Assembly (NCBI GenBank): GCA_964550615.1
Contig: CAZKAB010000001.1
Span: 1 to 64,000, forward strand
DNA length: 64,000 nucleotides
Reading direction: 5' to 3'
From: M55B144 sp964550615
Lineage (GTDB): Bacteria > Bipolaricaulota > Bipolaricaulia > UBA7950 > UBA9294
Positions 1-9,602 of the stretch are shown here, piece by piece. A program made the position numbers and the translations under genes. Numbering within the stretch: the stretch's first letter is position 1; each line of letters begins with the position of its first letter. The notes beneath the pieces are model-generated. The model made no database searches and was not told where the DNA came from. It saw only the letters and a program-made list of their open reading frames with translations.

Positions 1-1025
1 AACCCAATCGAGTTGTTTATCTGATTGGGAAAGTCAGACCGACCTGTCCCGACGATTCTCAGTCCGGCCTCTTTTGCTTTCCATGGCCAGATCTCCGGGA
101 CAGGATTGGCCATGAAAAAACCTATCGCATCCGGGTGCATCCGCTTGAGCAAAGCAGCATCGATCGTCTCCGGCCCTGGGCAGGTAAACGAAATCACTAC
201 GTCTGCATCCGCAAGGCCTTCCGCAACTCCTCCGGTAATTCCGGCGGCATTCGTCTCGGCCAGCATGTCGCCCCGATAGGGAAAGAGCTGCTCTAGCTCC
301 AATGACTGCGTCAACACCGTCGGCACGGAATCTACGAGATCGACGACGCGAATGTTCCCTGCCGAAACACCGGCCTTAATCAAGACGCGCACCGTTGCAG
401 CGCCTGCGGCACCTATTCCAAGCTGGCAAACGATGAGTTCATCCAATTTCTTCCCTACAAGCTTGGCGGCATTGATCACGCCGGCAAGGACAATCGCCGC
501 GGTTCCTTGCTGATCATCATGCCATACCGGCAGATCGAGTTCGCTGCGCAATCGGTCGAGGATGTAGAAACATTTCGGGCTGGAGAAGTCCTCGAGATTG
601 ATACCACCAAATCCGGGCGCAATCCATTTCACCGCCTGCACGATTTCATCGGGATCTTGAGTATCGAGCATGATCGGGTATGCGTCTACTCCGCCAAGGT
701 ACTTGAAGAGCAATGCCTTCCCTTCCATGACCGGCATTCCCGCCAATGGGCCGATATTCCCGAGACCCAACACACGCGATCCGTCCGATACTACGGCGAC
801 GGAGTTTGCTTTGTTCGTGTACGAAAACGCCTTTGCTCGATCTTTGGCGATCTCACGACATGGTTCGGCTACCCCCGGCGTGTACCAGACTCCGAAGTCG
901 CTGGTGCCGGTGATGGCGCATTTTAGCGCGATCTCGATCTTGCCATGGTAATGCGCGTGCCAGCTGGATGCGATTCTACATGGCAGATCGGCCTTCTCTT
1001 CCATCTTGCTGTCGTTCTCGGCCAT
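1..1025 (-). CDS. NAD(P)-dependent malic enzyme, partial (C-terminus beyond window)
   Basis: Oxidatively decarboxylates malate to pyruvate in the cytoplasm. About 341 codons are visible on the minus strand and the frame is still open at base 1. The N-terminal malic domain shows the substrate-site run YTPGVAEPC, then SDGSRVLGLGNIG, and HDDQQGTAAIVLAG marking the join to the NAD domain. A Rossmann segment (LGIGAAGAATVRV) follows, then FMANPVPE and the start of the NQINNS motif near the cut edge. The start at 1025 lies two bases past the fumarase beta stop, so the three genes form one operon that turns fumarate into malate and then pyruvate. The family is clear; the cofactor (NAD or NADP) cannot be told. 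Confidence 0.93.
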   Translation of the reverse strand, partial: MAENDSKMEEKADLPCRIASSWHAHYHGKIEIALKCAITGTSDFGVWYTPGVAEPCREIAKDRAKAFSYTNKANSVAVVSDGSRVLGLGNIGPLAGMPVMEGKALLFKYLGGVDAYPIMLDTQDPDEIVQAVKWIAPGFGGINLEDFSSPKCFYILDRLRSELDLPVWHDDQQGTAAIVLAGVINAAKLVGKKLDELIVCQLGIGAAGAATVRVLIKAGVSAGNIRVVDLVDSVPTVLTQSLELEQLFPYRGDMLAETNAAGITGGVAEGLADADVVISFTCPGPETIDAALLKRMHPDAIGFFMANPVPEIWPWKAKEAGLRIVGTGRSDFPNQINNSIG

Positions 1026-1026
1026 T

Positions 1027-1635
1027 CTAGAGTCCTCTCTTAATCTTCGTTGCGATTCTCGTCTGATTGGACGTGACAACATGCTCAACATCAGCATACA
1101 TGTCTTCGCCCATGCTATCCATCGTGATCAGAAGCGGTCCAAAGCGGCGCATAAGAAATACCCAGACCGCCTCTGCCATTCCCAGCTCCTGCAGAAAGAA
1201 GACGCCACCAACGCTTTCCACTGCCTGCGCAGCGAGCGCGCCGGCGCCGCCCGTGTAGTGCGCGTAGACAGCTCCTTCGCATGCCAGTGCGCTCTTGGTT
1301 TTCTGCCCCATTCCACCTTTTCCGATGATTATCCGCGGATGAAAGGTCGTGATGAAACGAGCTTCCAATTCCTCCATGCGCATGCTCGTCGTCGGACCGG
1401 CGGAGAGTACCTTCCAGCCTGTGTCACCGCGCCTCATCACAGGACCGCAGTGGTAAACGGCAAGCCCGCTCATGTCCAGAACCGGCGCTGTTCCGTCTGC
1501 CTGCTGCTTCAACAGAAGCACGTGCGCAGCATCGCGCGCTGTGAAGACCGTCCCACTGACATAGACAGTATCCCCTACGCGCAGCGATCGTGCGATTTCT
1601 TCAGATATCGGCAGTGCGATTTCGCGCTGTGTCAT
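1027..1635 (-). CDS. fumB: Fumarate hydratase class I, beta subunit
   Basis: Smaller subunit (202 residues) of the two-subunit oxygen-sensitive fumarase that hydrates fumarate to malate. Family signatures are the SAGPTTSMRMEELEARF segment and GKGGMG. The frame is open upstream to 1698, but the start at 1635 is preferred because it overlaps the alpha-subunit stop by four bases (ATGA), the usual translational-coupling arrangement, and begins with the typical MTQREIALP sequence. The two-polypeptide form is common in anaerobes. The standard symbol for a split class I fumarase varies between databases. Confidence 0.92.
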   Translation of the reverse strand: MTQREIALPISEEIARSLRVGDTVYVSGTVFTARDAAHVLLLKQQADGTAPVLDMSGLAVYHCGPVMRRGDTGWKVLSAGPTTSMRMEELEARFITTFHPRIIIGKGGMGQKTKSALACEGAVYAHYTGGAGALAAQAVESVGGVFFLQELGMAEAVWVFLMRRFGPLLITMDSMGEDMYADVEHVVTSNQTRIATKIKRGL

Positions 1636-2498
1636 TGCTTGACCCTCACCTCTCCCGTGCCCGAGATCAACACTGTGGCGCGGCGGTCTGCCCAGCACTG
1701 CATCACGATCCCCAATGGCAAGGACGCAGGATGGCGATAGCTGTATTTAACGTGGACCGCAAGCGAGGTGGTGCAGCCGCCGAGACCCATCGGCCCCACT
1801 CCGCTTTCATTGATCAACCGAAGCAACTCCTGCTCCAATGCGGCGATATCTGTCTCCGAATGCTGCGCCCCAACAGGTCTTAACAATGCTCGCTTGGCGA
1901 GGAGTAAAGACGTGTCCGCTCCACCCCCGATGCCGATGCCGACGATCGTCGGCGGGCACGGTGCTCCTTTGCATGCTATGACGTGGTCCACGACCGACGT
2001 CATTATGCCATGCAGACCAGCGTTTGGGTGCAGCATCTTCAGTGCGCTCATATTCTCGCTCCCGCCGCCTTTTGGGAGGATGGCAATCTCAATCTCGTCG
2101 CCATCAACAATCTCCCAATCGATGAGAGGCATGCCTATTCCCGAGTTGTCGCCCGGATTCTCCCCCGTGAAGGGATTGACCGTGTTCGGTCGCAGCGGAA
2201 CGGATGCTGTCGCCTGCGTGACCGCACATCTGACTGCATCTCTAATAGCAGGAAGGTAGGAGCTTTGCGCTCCCGCGCGTACGAAGAAAGACACAATGCC
2301 CGTGTCCTGACACATGGGGAGGTGATGGTCTCCGGCAAGCGCGACGTTCTTCAGCATCGTATCGATCTGCGACCGAGCTCGATCAGTCTTTTCACGCTCG
2401 CGCGCATCTTGGAGGGCATCAACCACATCGCAAGGAAGAATGGTTGTTGCGCGCCCGATCGCATCCACCAATGCGTCAGTAATCCGCTTGATTGCCAT
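1632..2498 (-). CDS. fumA: Fumarate hydratase class I, alpha subunit
   Basis: Larger subunit (288 residues) of class I fumarase; it carries the catalytic [4Fe-4S] cluster. Three expected cluster cysteines are visible: in LPMCQDTG, in GAPCPPTIVGIG and in LGGCTTSLA. IGGGADTS is also typical of the family. It is the first gene of the minus-strand fumarase/malic enzyme operon, and a GGAGG-rich Shine-Dalgarno site lies directly upstream of the ATG. Such an enzyme could work in a reductive or oxidative partial TCA route; the malic enzyme next door favours exchange between fumarate and pyruvate. Confidence 0.94.
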   Translation of the reverse strand: MAIKRITDALVDAIGRATTILPCDVVDALQDAREREKTDRARSQIDTMLKNVALAGDHHLPMCQDTGIVSFFVRAGAQSSYLPAIRDAVRCAVTQATASVPLRPNTVNPFTGENPGDNSGIGMPLIDWEIVDGDEIEIAILPKGGGSENMSALKMLHPNAGLHGIMTSVVDHVIACKGAPCPPTIVGIGIGGGADTSLLLAKRALLRPVGAQHSETDIAALEQELLRLINESGVGPMGLGGCTTSLAVHVKYSYRHPASLPLGIVMQCWADRRATVLISGTGEVRVKQ

Positions 2499-2517
2499 TG
2501 CACCCCCCTCCAGATGA

Positions 2518-2547
2518 AGAGTATGAGTACGTCCGCATGTGAGTCAA
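2518..2547 (-). promoter_or_regulatory. Putative sigma-70 promoter of the fumarase/malic enzyme operon
   Basis: On the minus strand TTGACT (2542-2547) and TACTCT (2518-2523) are 18 bases apart. Transcription would begin about 13 bases upstream of the fumA start, leaving just room for the GGAGG ribosome site. The spacing is one base longer than ideal and no experiment supports it. Confidence 0.5.
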
Positions 2548-2689
2548 GGCGCTTCTGAGCTTCGAATGGGCACTCGTTGATTTAGTCGCTGCCGACGGGT
2601 AAGCTAACACGAGCGGAATATCAGAATAACAGAGTATTACAGTCGCCTGCGAATACCGAGGCGGCTGTTTGCAAGGGTGATGTCCTTTC

Positions 2690-4978
2690 ATGAATAAACG
2701 GGCGAAGATAAGCGTGCATGGCATTGTGCAAGGAGTGGGATTCAGGCCGTTCATCTACCGCTTGGCGAACGCGCGACAACTCGCCGGTTGGGTATGCAAT
2801 ACCTCCGGCAGCGTGGAGATCGAGGCCGAGGGCGATGAACGGGCGATCTCCGACTTCCTCACCGCAATACGAACGCAAGCACCGCCTAGAGCACGCATAG
2901 ACGACATTAGGGCGGTGTTCGTCCCCGTAGAAGAACATGCCGGGTTCACGATACGCGAGAGCCTCAGCCGGGAAAACACGTATCAACTGATCTCTCCGGA
3001 CATTGCGACGTGCGATGATTGTCAGCGCGAGATAATCTCTCTTACCGATCGTAGAAGCGGTTACCCATTCACGAATTGCACCAATTGCGGTCCGCGATTC
3101 ACGATCATAAAGGACATTCCGTATGACCGCGTGAAGACAACGATGTCCGCATTTGACATGTGTTCGAGCTGTCAACGCGAGTATGACGATCCCCTGAATA
3201 GGCGATTTCACGCGCAACCGAACGCTTGCTCCGATTGTGGCCCTGCGCTGTGGGTGACAGACTCCAACGGCACAGGGATCGAGTGTGACGACCCCTTGGA
3301 AAAATCGAGCGAGCTTCTGGACGAGGGGAAAATCCTCGCGGTGAAAGGGTTGGGTGGATTCCACCTGGTGTGTGACGCGACGAACAAGAAGGCGGTTGCC
3401 TTGCTGCGCGAGCGGAAGCATCGGCGCTCGAAACCGCTGGCGGTGATGATGGGCACTCTGGAAAAGATCAGAGGGCACTGTCATGTCTCGGATGCCGAGG
3501 CAGCGTTGCTAGCGTCAGCAGCAGCGCCGATCGTCCTTCTACGCTGGCGAATCGATAGCTCAGACGTCACGAATCTCGTCGCCCCCAAGCAGAAGTACCT
3601 GGGTGTCATGCTTCCGTACACACCGCTGCATCACATTCTGCTCCGCGCCGTGAACAAGCCGCTTGTAATGACCAGCGGCAACCTGAGCGGCGAGCCTCTC
3701 GTTAAGGATAATGAAGAGGCCGTCGCGCGGCTGGCGGGAATCGCCGACGCCTTCGTGCTGCATAACCGCGGCATTCATGTTCGATGTGACGACAGTGTCT
3801 GCCTGGTCGACGACGGGCGCACACGCGTTGTGAGAAGGGCGCGCGGATACGCCCCCGATCCGATCACTCTGCCTTTCGACTCCCGCTCAGTCATCGCCTG
3901 CGGCTCGGAGTTGAAGAACACGGTATGTCTTACCACCGGCAGACACGCGTTCCTCAGTCATCACATCGGCAACATGGGAAGTGAAGAGGCGTTGAGTCAC
4001 CTCATCGACACGATCAACCACTACAAGAACCTGTTTCGCATAGATCCGCAATTAGTCGCATGCGATATGCATCCGGAATACGTCGCAAGCAAGTACGCTC
4101 ACCGGATGGCAGCCGATCGCGGCCTTGACTGCGTGGAGGTACAGCATCACCATGCGCATGTCGTAAGTGCTATGATAGACAACAATCTTGAGGGGACCGT
4201 AATCGGAGTTGCGTTCGACGGGACGGGCTACGGCAGCGACGGGGCGATTTGGGGAGGAGAGTTTCTCGTCGCGGACTGGGCGCGATCCGAGCGTGTGGGC
4301 CATCTGGAATACGTTCCGCTGCCCGGAGGGGAAGCGGCGATCAGAAGACCATACAGGATGGCATTGTCGTATCTATTCAGCCTGCTTGGAGAGGACGTAG
4401 ATCTGGAACGTCTCCCGTTTGCTGATATAGATACGGTTGAACGCGAAGTGATCGCCCGCCAAGTGAAACGGATGATAAACTCTCCTCTCACTTCATCTGC
4501 TGGAAGGTTATTCGATGCGGTGGCGGCGATCGCAGGCGTTCGGAACACGGTCGACTATGACGGCCAAGCGGCGATCGAACTCGAGGCGGTGGCGGCGGAT
4601 AAGAGAGCGGTGTCGGGTGTGTATCCATTCTCGGTCGACGGGGCAAAGGAACCCAGCATAGTGCGCTTGCGCGGGATGCTGGAAGCAATCCTGCACGATG
4701 TGCGGGACGGCGTTCCTGCGGCTACCATATCCGTTAGGTTCCACCGGACGATGGCGGCGATCATCGCCTCCGTGTGTGGTGCAATCGCCGCGAGGAGGAA
4801 CCTCGATCGCGTGGTTCTTACCGGCGGAGTTATGCAGAACCGATTGTTGCTTCACCTGGCGACCGATGCCCTGGAACAGGAAGGACTTAGGGTGTTCTCG
4901 CATAAGGATGTTCCGGCAAACGATGGCGGCATTTCATTGGGGCAGGCAGTTGTCGCTCATCTTGCGTCGGGCGAATAG
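2690..4978 (+). CDS. hypF: Carbamoyltransferase HypF (hydrogenase maturation)
   Basis: Uses carbamoyl phosphate and ATP to carbamoylate the C-terminal cysteine of HypE, the first step of CN ligand synthesis for [NiFe] sites. The full 762-residue architecture is present: acylphosphatase domain (about 5-92, VHGIVQGVGFRPF), two C-x2-C...C-x2-C zinc fingers (about 107-185), a YrdC-like domain (about 200-385) and a kinase-like carbamoyltransferase domain with the VQHHHAH metal motif. An AAGGGTGAT Shine-Dalgarno site precedes the ATG. It heads the hypFCDEAB operon, whose six products can serve both hydrogenases in the window. Confidence 0.97.
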   Translation: MNKRAKISVHGIVQGVGFRPFIYRLANARQLAGWVCNTSGSVEIEAEGDERAISDFLTAIRTQAPPRARIDDIRAVFVPVEEHAGFTIRESLSRENTYQLISPDIATCDDCQREIISLTDRRSGYPFTNCTNCGPRFTIIKDIPYDRVKTTMSAFDMCSSCQREYDDPLNRRFHAQPNACSDCGPALWVTDSNGTGIECDDPLEKSSELLDEGKILAVKGLGGFHLVCDATNKKAVALLRERKHRRSKPLAVMMGTLEKIRGHCHVSDAEAALLASAAAPIVLLRWRIDSSDVTNLVAPKQKYLGVMLPYTPLHHILLRAVNKPLVMTSGNLSGEPLVKDNEEAVARLAGIADAFVLHNRGIHVRCDDSVCLVDDGRTRVVRRARGYAPDPITLPFDSRSVIACGSELKNTVCLTTGRHAFLSHHIGNMGSEEALSHLIDTINHYKNLFRIDPQLVACDMHPEYVASKYAHRMAADRGLDCVEVQHHHAHVVSAMIDNNLEGTVIGVAFDGTGYGSDGAIWGGEFLVADWARSERVGHLEYVPLPGGEAAIRRPYRMALSYLFSLLGEDVDLERLPFADIDTVEREVIARQVKRMINSPLTSSAGRLFDAVAAIAGVRNTVDYDGQAAIELEAVAADKRAVSGVYPFSVDGAKEPSIVRLRGMLEAILHDVRDGVPAATISVRFHRTMAAIIASVCGAIAARRNLDRVVLTGGVMQNRLLLHLATDALEQEGLRVFSHKDVPANDGGISLGQAVVAHLASGE

Positions 4979-4987
4979 GAGACGATT

Positions 4988-5218
4988 ATGTGTGTAGCAG
5001 TACCAGCTTTGGTTAGGTCGATCGAAGGAGAACTGGCCACTGTGGAACTGGGCGGAATCAACCAGCAGGTGAGCCTACGGCTTACGCCTGAAGTCAAGGT
5101 GGGAGACTACGTCATCGTCCACACCGGATATGCAATCAATGTCCTCGATCAAGAAGAAGCAGAAGAAACGTTGCGTCTGTTTGAGCAGATGGCAAATGCG
5201 GCTGAGGAAGGGCGCTAA
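4988..5218 (+). CDS. hypC: Hydrogenase assembly chaperone HypC
   Basis: Small (76-residue) chaperone that holds the Fe(CN)2CO unit together with HypD and delivers it to the hydrogenase large subunit. It begins MCVAVPA, so the essential cysteine at position 2 that ligates iron is present. It starts nine bases after hypF and ends nine bases before hypD. One HypC for two hydrogenases suggests it serves both large subunits, unless a second copy lies elsewhere. Confidence 0.96.
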   Translation: MCVAVPALVRSIEGELATVELGGINQQVSLRLTPEVKVGDYVIVHTGYAINVLDQEEAEETLRLFEQMANAAEEGR

Positions 5219-5227
5219 GAGTCGGAC

Positions 5228-6319
5228 ATGAAATATGCGTCTGAATTCAGACAAGGGAAACTTGCGGGTGGCGTCGTCGCGAGCATATCGCGTGCTTCGC
5301 GCCGTCCGGTTACATTCATGGAATTCTGCGGCAGCCATACAGTGGCCATATTCCGCTACGGGATCCGCCAAGTGTTGCCAAAGACAGTGACAACCGTTTC
5401 CGGCCCCGGGTGCCCGATCTGCGTGACAGCCAATAGCGATCTAGACAAGGCAATTGCCCTTGCCCTCATTCCCGGGGTAATACTCGCCAGTTTTGGGGAC
5501 GTGTTGCGGGTTCCGGGAAGCAAGACCTCCCTGCAGTCAGTGCGGGCGGAAGGGGCCGACATTCGCGTCGTCTATTCCGCGATGGATGCGGTGAGGATTG
5601 CACAACAGAACCCGGATCAACGCGTGGTCTTGCTTGGAATCGGATTCGAGACTACGGCACCTACTATCGCTGCTGCCATTCTCCAGGCTGAAGAGATGGG
5701 GCTTCGTAACTTCACCGTGCTTTCTTGGCACAAGCTCTGCCCACCGGCGATCAAGGCGTTGCTTGACGCCGGCGATGTCGCGCTTGACGGGCTGATCTGC
5801 CCTGGGCATGTGTCGGCGATCACGGGCGCGGCGGCATGGGAGTTTATCGCACAAGACTATGGCATACCCTGCGTGGTATCTGGTTTTGAGCCACTCGATA
5901 TTCTCCATTGCATCGACATGTTGGTTGCACAGGCCGAGAATGGGCAAGCAAAGGTGGAGATTGCCTACCGGCGTGGCGTGCAGCAGAACGGGAATGTTAC
6001 TGCGCAACATCTTATGGAAACTGTGTTTGAGTCCTGCGACGCCGACTGGAGGGGGATGGGAACAATCCCGCACAGCGGACTACGATTACGCGAAGACTAC
6101 GCCAGGTTTGACGCCGATCGCGAGTTCACCATCGTGCCTGGGCCTACACGTGAGCCACAAGGATGCATCTGCGGCGACGTGCTTCGCGCCGTTAAAACCC
6201 CGGTTGACTGTCCGCTGTTCGGTAAGTCGTGCACTCCGGAGACGCCGGTCGGCGCGTGCATGGTTTCGTCCGAGGGAAGCTGTTTCACCTATTACCTGTA
6301 CGGGGGAAAGAATGGCTGA
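5228..6319 (+). CDS. hypD: Hydrogenase maturation protein HypD
   Basis: Scaffold [4Fe-4S] protein (363 residues) on which the Fe(CN)2CO moiety is built with HypC. Conserved motifs are seen: MEFCGSHTVAIFRYG, the SGPGCPICVT cysteine pair, GFETTAPT, and a C-terminal cysteine-rich region (CICGDVLR, CPLFGKSC, GACMVSSEGSC) that binds the cluster. The end overlaps the hypE start by eight bases. No irregularities were noticed. Confidence 0.97.
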   Translation: MKYASEFRQGKLAGGVVASISRASRRPVTFMEFCGSHTVAIFRYGIRQVLPKTVTTVSGPGCPICVTANSDLDKAIALALIPGVILASFGDVLRVPGSKTSLQSVRAEGADIRVVYSAMDAVRIAQQNPDQRVVLLGIGFETTAPTIAAAILQAEEMGLRNFTVLSWHKLCPPAIKALLDAGDVALDGLICPGHVSAITGAAAWEFIAQDYGIPCVVSGFEPLDILHCIDMLVAQAENGQAKVEIAYRRGVQQNGNVTAQHLMETVFESCDADWRGMGTIPHSGLRLREDYARFDADREFTIVPGPTREPQGCICGDVLRAVKTPVDCPLFGKSCTPETPVGACMVSSEGSCFTYYLYGGKNG

Positions 6320-7319
6320 TACTATCCTGATGGCGCACGGAAGCGGCGGAAAGCTCGCACATCGATTGGTGGAAGACCTAATCATGCCCGCCATTTCCGG
6401 CACCGATCCAGCACGCCTGGATGATTCTGCTATCATCGAGCTTCGTGGACGGATGGCGTTTACGACGGACAGCTATGTAATCGATCCGATATTCTTCCCC
6501 GGCGGCGACATCGGGAAGCTCGCTGTATGCGGCACGACGAATGACCTGTCGATGTCCGGCGCTCGTCCATTGTACATGTCCCTGTCGTTCATCATCGAAG
6601 AGGGCTTACCCGTATCCGATCTGAAACGAATTCTCGAGTCCATACACAGCGCGGCCGACGAAGCCGGCGTGCGGATAGTCACCGGCGATACCAAGGTTGT
6701 AGATCACGGCAATGCCGATAAGCTATACGTGAACACTGCCGGAATAGGCACGATTCCAACTGGCGTCGACATTTCCGGCGCGAATATTCGTCCCGGCGAC
6801 AAGGTGATCCTCTCAGGGACGATTGGCGATCACGGCATTGCAATCATGAGCAAACGCGAAGGGCTGCAATTCGGCACCAACCTTCTGAGTGATTGTGCAC
6901 CTCTCAACAAATTGGTGGAGGACATGATCGGTGCCAGTGACAATATTCACGCATTGCGCGATCCCACACGCGGCGGACTGGCAACAACCTTGAACGAGCT
7001 CTGTCTCCAGTCGGGCACAAAGGTCGTGGTGGAAGAGAAGAAGATACCCATTCGCGACGAAGTTGCGGCCGCGTGTGAAATGCTCGGCCTCGATCCGATG
7101 TACGTTGCCAACGAAGGAAAGTTGGTTGCGTTCGTTACCCCCTCCGATGCCGGCAAGGTGTTGAGTGCGATGCGGTTGAACAAGTACGGAACCGACTCGG
7201 CCATCATTGGCGAAGTAGAAGAACCTGATGAGGCTCCCAGCGTTGTGATGAAAACGCTACTCGGAACGTCGCGGCTGATCGACATGCTCGTCGGCGATCT
7301 CCTGCCAAGGATTTGCTGA
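6312..7319 (+). CDS. hypE: Carbamoyl dehydratase HypE
   Basis: ATP-dependently dehydrates the carboxamide on its own C-terminal cysteine to a cyanate that is passed to iron. The open frame extends far upstream inside hypD, but the real start is the ATG at 6312, which overlaps the hypD stop and opens with MADTILMAHGSGG, giving 335 residues. The chain ends in PRIC, so the catalytic C-terminal cysteine is present. DPTRGGLATTLNE is the AIR-synthase-like signature. Confidence 0.96.
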   Translation: MADTILMAHGSGGKLAHRLVEDLIMPAISGTDPARLDDSAIIELRGRMAFTTDSYVIDPIFFPGGDIGKLAVCGTTNDLSMSGARPLYMSLSFIIEEGLPVSDLKRILESIHSAADEAGVRIVTGDTKVVDHGNADKLYVNTAGIGTIPTGVDISGANIRPGDKVILSGTIGDHGIAIMSKREGLQFGTNLLSDCAPLNKLVEDMIGASDNIHALRDPTRGGLATTLNELCLQSGTKVVVEEKKIPIRDEVAAACEMLGLDPMYVANEGKLVAFVTPSDAGKVLSAMRLNKYGTDSAIIGEVEEPDEAPSVVMKTLLGTSRLIDMLVGDLLPRIC

Positions 7320-7320
7320 T

Positions 7321-7662
7321 ATGCACGAACTTGCAATCACAGAAGACATGCTGAGCCTTGTCCTTTCGGAAGCGCGGAAACACGATGCGCAAAAGGTGAA
7401 TCGCGTGCAACTGAGAATCGGAGAGATGACGGGGATCGTGGGCGACTCCGTTCGCTTCTATTTCGAGCAGATCAGCAAAGATACGATTGCTGAAGGAGCC
7501 ATACTCTCATTTGACTTCGTCCCCGCAGCAGCCCGCTGCCGCGACTGTGGACATCAATTCGATATTGCCGACTTCGTCTGGTCTTGTCCTAAGTGCCATT
7601 CGCTGAACATCGATATCGTAGCGGGGAACGAACTATATCTGGAAAGCCTAGAGGTGACATGA
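7321..7662 (+). CDS. hypA: Nickel metallochaperone HypA
   Basis: Delivers nickel with HypB to the hydrogenase large subunit. The 113-residue protein starts MHELAIT, giving the nickel-binding N-terminal MHE motif, and has a zinc site of two CxxC pairs (CRDC and CPKC, about residues 68-87). It lies one base after hypE and overlaps hypB by four bases. Confidence 0.95.
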   Translation: MHELAITEDMLSLVLSEARKHDAQKVNRVQLRIGEMTGIVGDSVRFYFEQISKDTIAEGAILSFDFVPAAARCRDCGHQFDIADFVWSCPKCHSLNIDIVAGNELYLESLEVT

Positions 7663-8321
7663 TGGAGATCAAGGTTTTGAAGAACATCCTGAACGCCAAT
7701 GATCAGCGTGCTCAGGAGAATCGCGGTTTGTTCGAACGGAATCGGATGGTCGCGCTCAATGTGACCGCATCCCCCGGCGCCGGCAAGACAAGCCTGATCA
7801 TGGCAACGATCAAGGCGCTCAGGGATGAGTTCAGGATAGGCGTTATCGAAGGGGACGTGAGCTCGGCGATCGACGCGGAGACGATCGGCACTGTCGGGAT
7901 ACCGGTCGTTCAGATCAACACGAATGGAGCATGTCATCTTGATGCGACAATGATTTCCAACGCTGTTCAAAGCCTGCCGATCGATGAGCTTGACCTCCTT
8001 ATCGTCGAAAATGTGGGGAACCTGATCTGCCCCGCGTCGTTCGCGTTGGGTGAGCACAAGAATATCCTGGTGGCCAGCGTTCCGGAAGGACACGACAAAC
8101 CCTACAAGTACCCGCTCATGTTCAGCAAGTCCGATGCAGTGGTGTTGAACAAGATCGATCTTGCCCCATACGTCGACTTCGATCGCGATCAGTTTATCGA
8201 GGCCGTGAATGGCCTTCACGCCGACGCTAGAATATTCGAGTTGTCGTGCAAGACAGGCGAAGGGCTTTCGGAATGGAATTCCTGGATTGCGTCCGAGATA
8301 CGAAAGGAACGAACCGCATAG
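7659..8321 (+). CDS. hypB: GTPase HypB for nickel insertion
   Basis: SIMIBI-class GTPase that drives nickel transfer from HypA. The frame is open upstream, but ATG 7659 (overlapping the hypA stop) or the adjacent ATG 7662 is preferred. The product has about 220 residues, a P-loop ASPGAGKTS, the GACHLD metal site, VGNLICPASF and NKID. It lacks an N-terminal histidine-rich nickel-storage tail and is thus a short-form HypB. Confidence 0.96.
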   Translation: MMEIKVLKNILNANDQRAQENRGLFERNRMVALNVTASPGAGKTSLIMATIKALRDEFRIGVIEGDVSSAIDAETIGTVGIPVVQINTNGACHLDATMISNAVQSLPIDELDLLIVENVGNLICPASFALGEHKNILVASVPEGHDKPYKYPLMFSKSDAVVLNKIDLAPYVDFDRDQFIEAVNGLHADARIFELSCKTGEGLSEWNSWIASEIRKERTA

Positions 8322-8363
8322 AGGCGGACAGGCCGGTTCGAAGTGGAACGATAAGGAGAAAGA

Positions 8364-9602
8364 ATGAAAGCGATTCTGGTCATCGCCGACGGCATGGGCG
8401 GCAGACCGAGTGATATCGATGGAAAGACGTGCTTAGAGGCGGCTCGGACACCCAATCTTGACACGCTGGCAGGCCGCGGGGCGACCGGCCTGGTCGATCC
8501 GATCGGTCCCGGCATACGTCCGGGAAGCGATACCGCTCACTTATCGCTGCTGGGGTACGATCCGTACAAGGTCTACACCGGTAGGGGTGTCTTCGAGTGC
8601 TTGGGGATAGGTATGGATGTCCATCATGGAGATGTATGCTTTCGCGCCAACTTCGCCACCGTGGAGAAGGTTGACGGTGGTTTACGCCTTCTCGATCGTC
8701 GTGCCGGACGGATCGCAAGCGGCCAAGACGAGCTCGCGGCTGCGTTGACCGATATCCAGCTGGAAGGGATTCGGTTTGAATTCCGAGCGAGTACGCAGCA
8801 TCGGGGTGCGCTCCTATTGCGCGGGGATGATCTGTCGGCGCGAATCACCGAGAATGATCCACACAAAGTAGGTGCGATGCTTCCTGACTCAGTCCCGATC
8901 GACGCAGGTGACGCGGGTAGCGCGCTTGTCGCCGCTGCGGTGAATGATATCGCGCGCGCAAGCTTCGCTCTCCTGAACGATCACCCAATCAACAGCAAGC
9001 GTCGGCAGGAAGGGAAGCATCCGGCCAACATCATCCTTCTGCGCGGAGCCTCGACCCTTCCGCATCTGCCATCAGTCAAAGAGACTTTCGGCGTGCGCGG
9101 AGCAGTGATTGCCGGCGGCGCCTTGTACAGAGGCGTTGGGCTTGCCTGTGGCATGGACGCACTATACGCCCCCGGAATCACCGGCGGGTTGGATACCGAT
9201 CTCGGCGTGAAGGCGCGCACCGCAATCGATGCACTTGACCGGTACGACTACGTGTTCGTTCACATCAAGGGAACGGACAACGCCGGGCATGACAAGGATG
9301 CCGTCGCCAAACGCGAGTTCATCGAACGGATCGATCGCGAGTTCTTCGGCCCCATCATGGAGGGACTGGATTGGAAGAGCACCCACCTCGCGTTCACTGG
9401 CGATCACACTACTCCGATCGATTACGGTGACCACACGGCCGAACCGGTGCCGGTCCTGTTTGTCGGACCGAATGTACGGTCTGATACCACAACGTCATTT
9501 GGAGAGAGAGAAGCAGCGACCGGCGGATTGTGCCGCTTCAGTGGAAGCATTCTTCCGATGCTCTTGAATTACAACAACTGGGCTCCCAAATTCGGCTCTT
9601 AG
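8364..9602 (+). CDS. apgM: 2,3-bisphosphoglycerate-independent phosphoglycerate mutase, archaeal type
   Basis: Interconverts 3- and 2-phosphoglycerate in glycolysis and gluconeogenesis. The 412-residue length and motifs fit the ApgM branch of the alkaline phosphatase superfamily: metal site IADGMGGRP near the N-terminus, nucleophile serine in RPGSDTAHL, GRGVFE, and C-terminal HIKGTDNAGHD and GDHTTP metal ligands. It follows hypB by 42 bases on the same strand with a GGAG ribosome site, so it may share the hyp transcript. That link to central carbon flow is unusual. The branch is common in archaea and scattered in anaerobic bacteria. Confidence 0.93.
   Translation: MKAILVIADGMGGRPSDIDGKTCLEAARTPNLDTLAGRGATGLVDPIGPGIRPGSDTAHLSLLGYDPYKVYTGRGVFECLGIGMDVHHGDVCFRANFATVEKVDGGLRLLDRRAGRIASGQDELAAALTDIQLEGIRFEFRASTQHRGALLLRGDDLSARITENDPHKVGAMLPDSVPIDAGDAGSALVAAAVNDIARASFALLNDHPINSKRRQEGKHPANIILLRGASTLPHLPSVKETFGVRGAVIAGGALYRGVGLACGMDALYAPGITGGLDTDLGVKARTAIDALDRYDYVFVHIKGTDNAGHDKDAVAKREFIERIDREFFGPIMEGLDWKSTHLAFTGDHTTPIDYGDHTAEPVPVLFVGPNVRSDTTTSFGEREAATGGLCRFSGSILPMLLNYNNWAPKFGS

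Noticed and set aside
2621..3484. 287-codon minus-strand open frame
   Set aside because: Antisense shadow of hypF.
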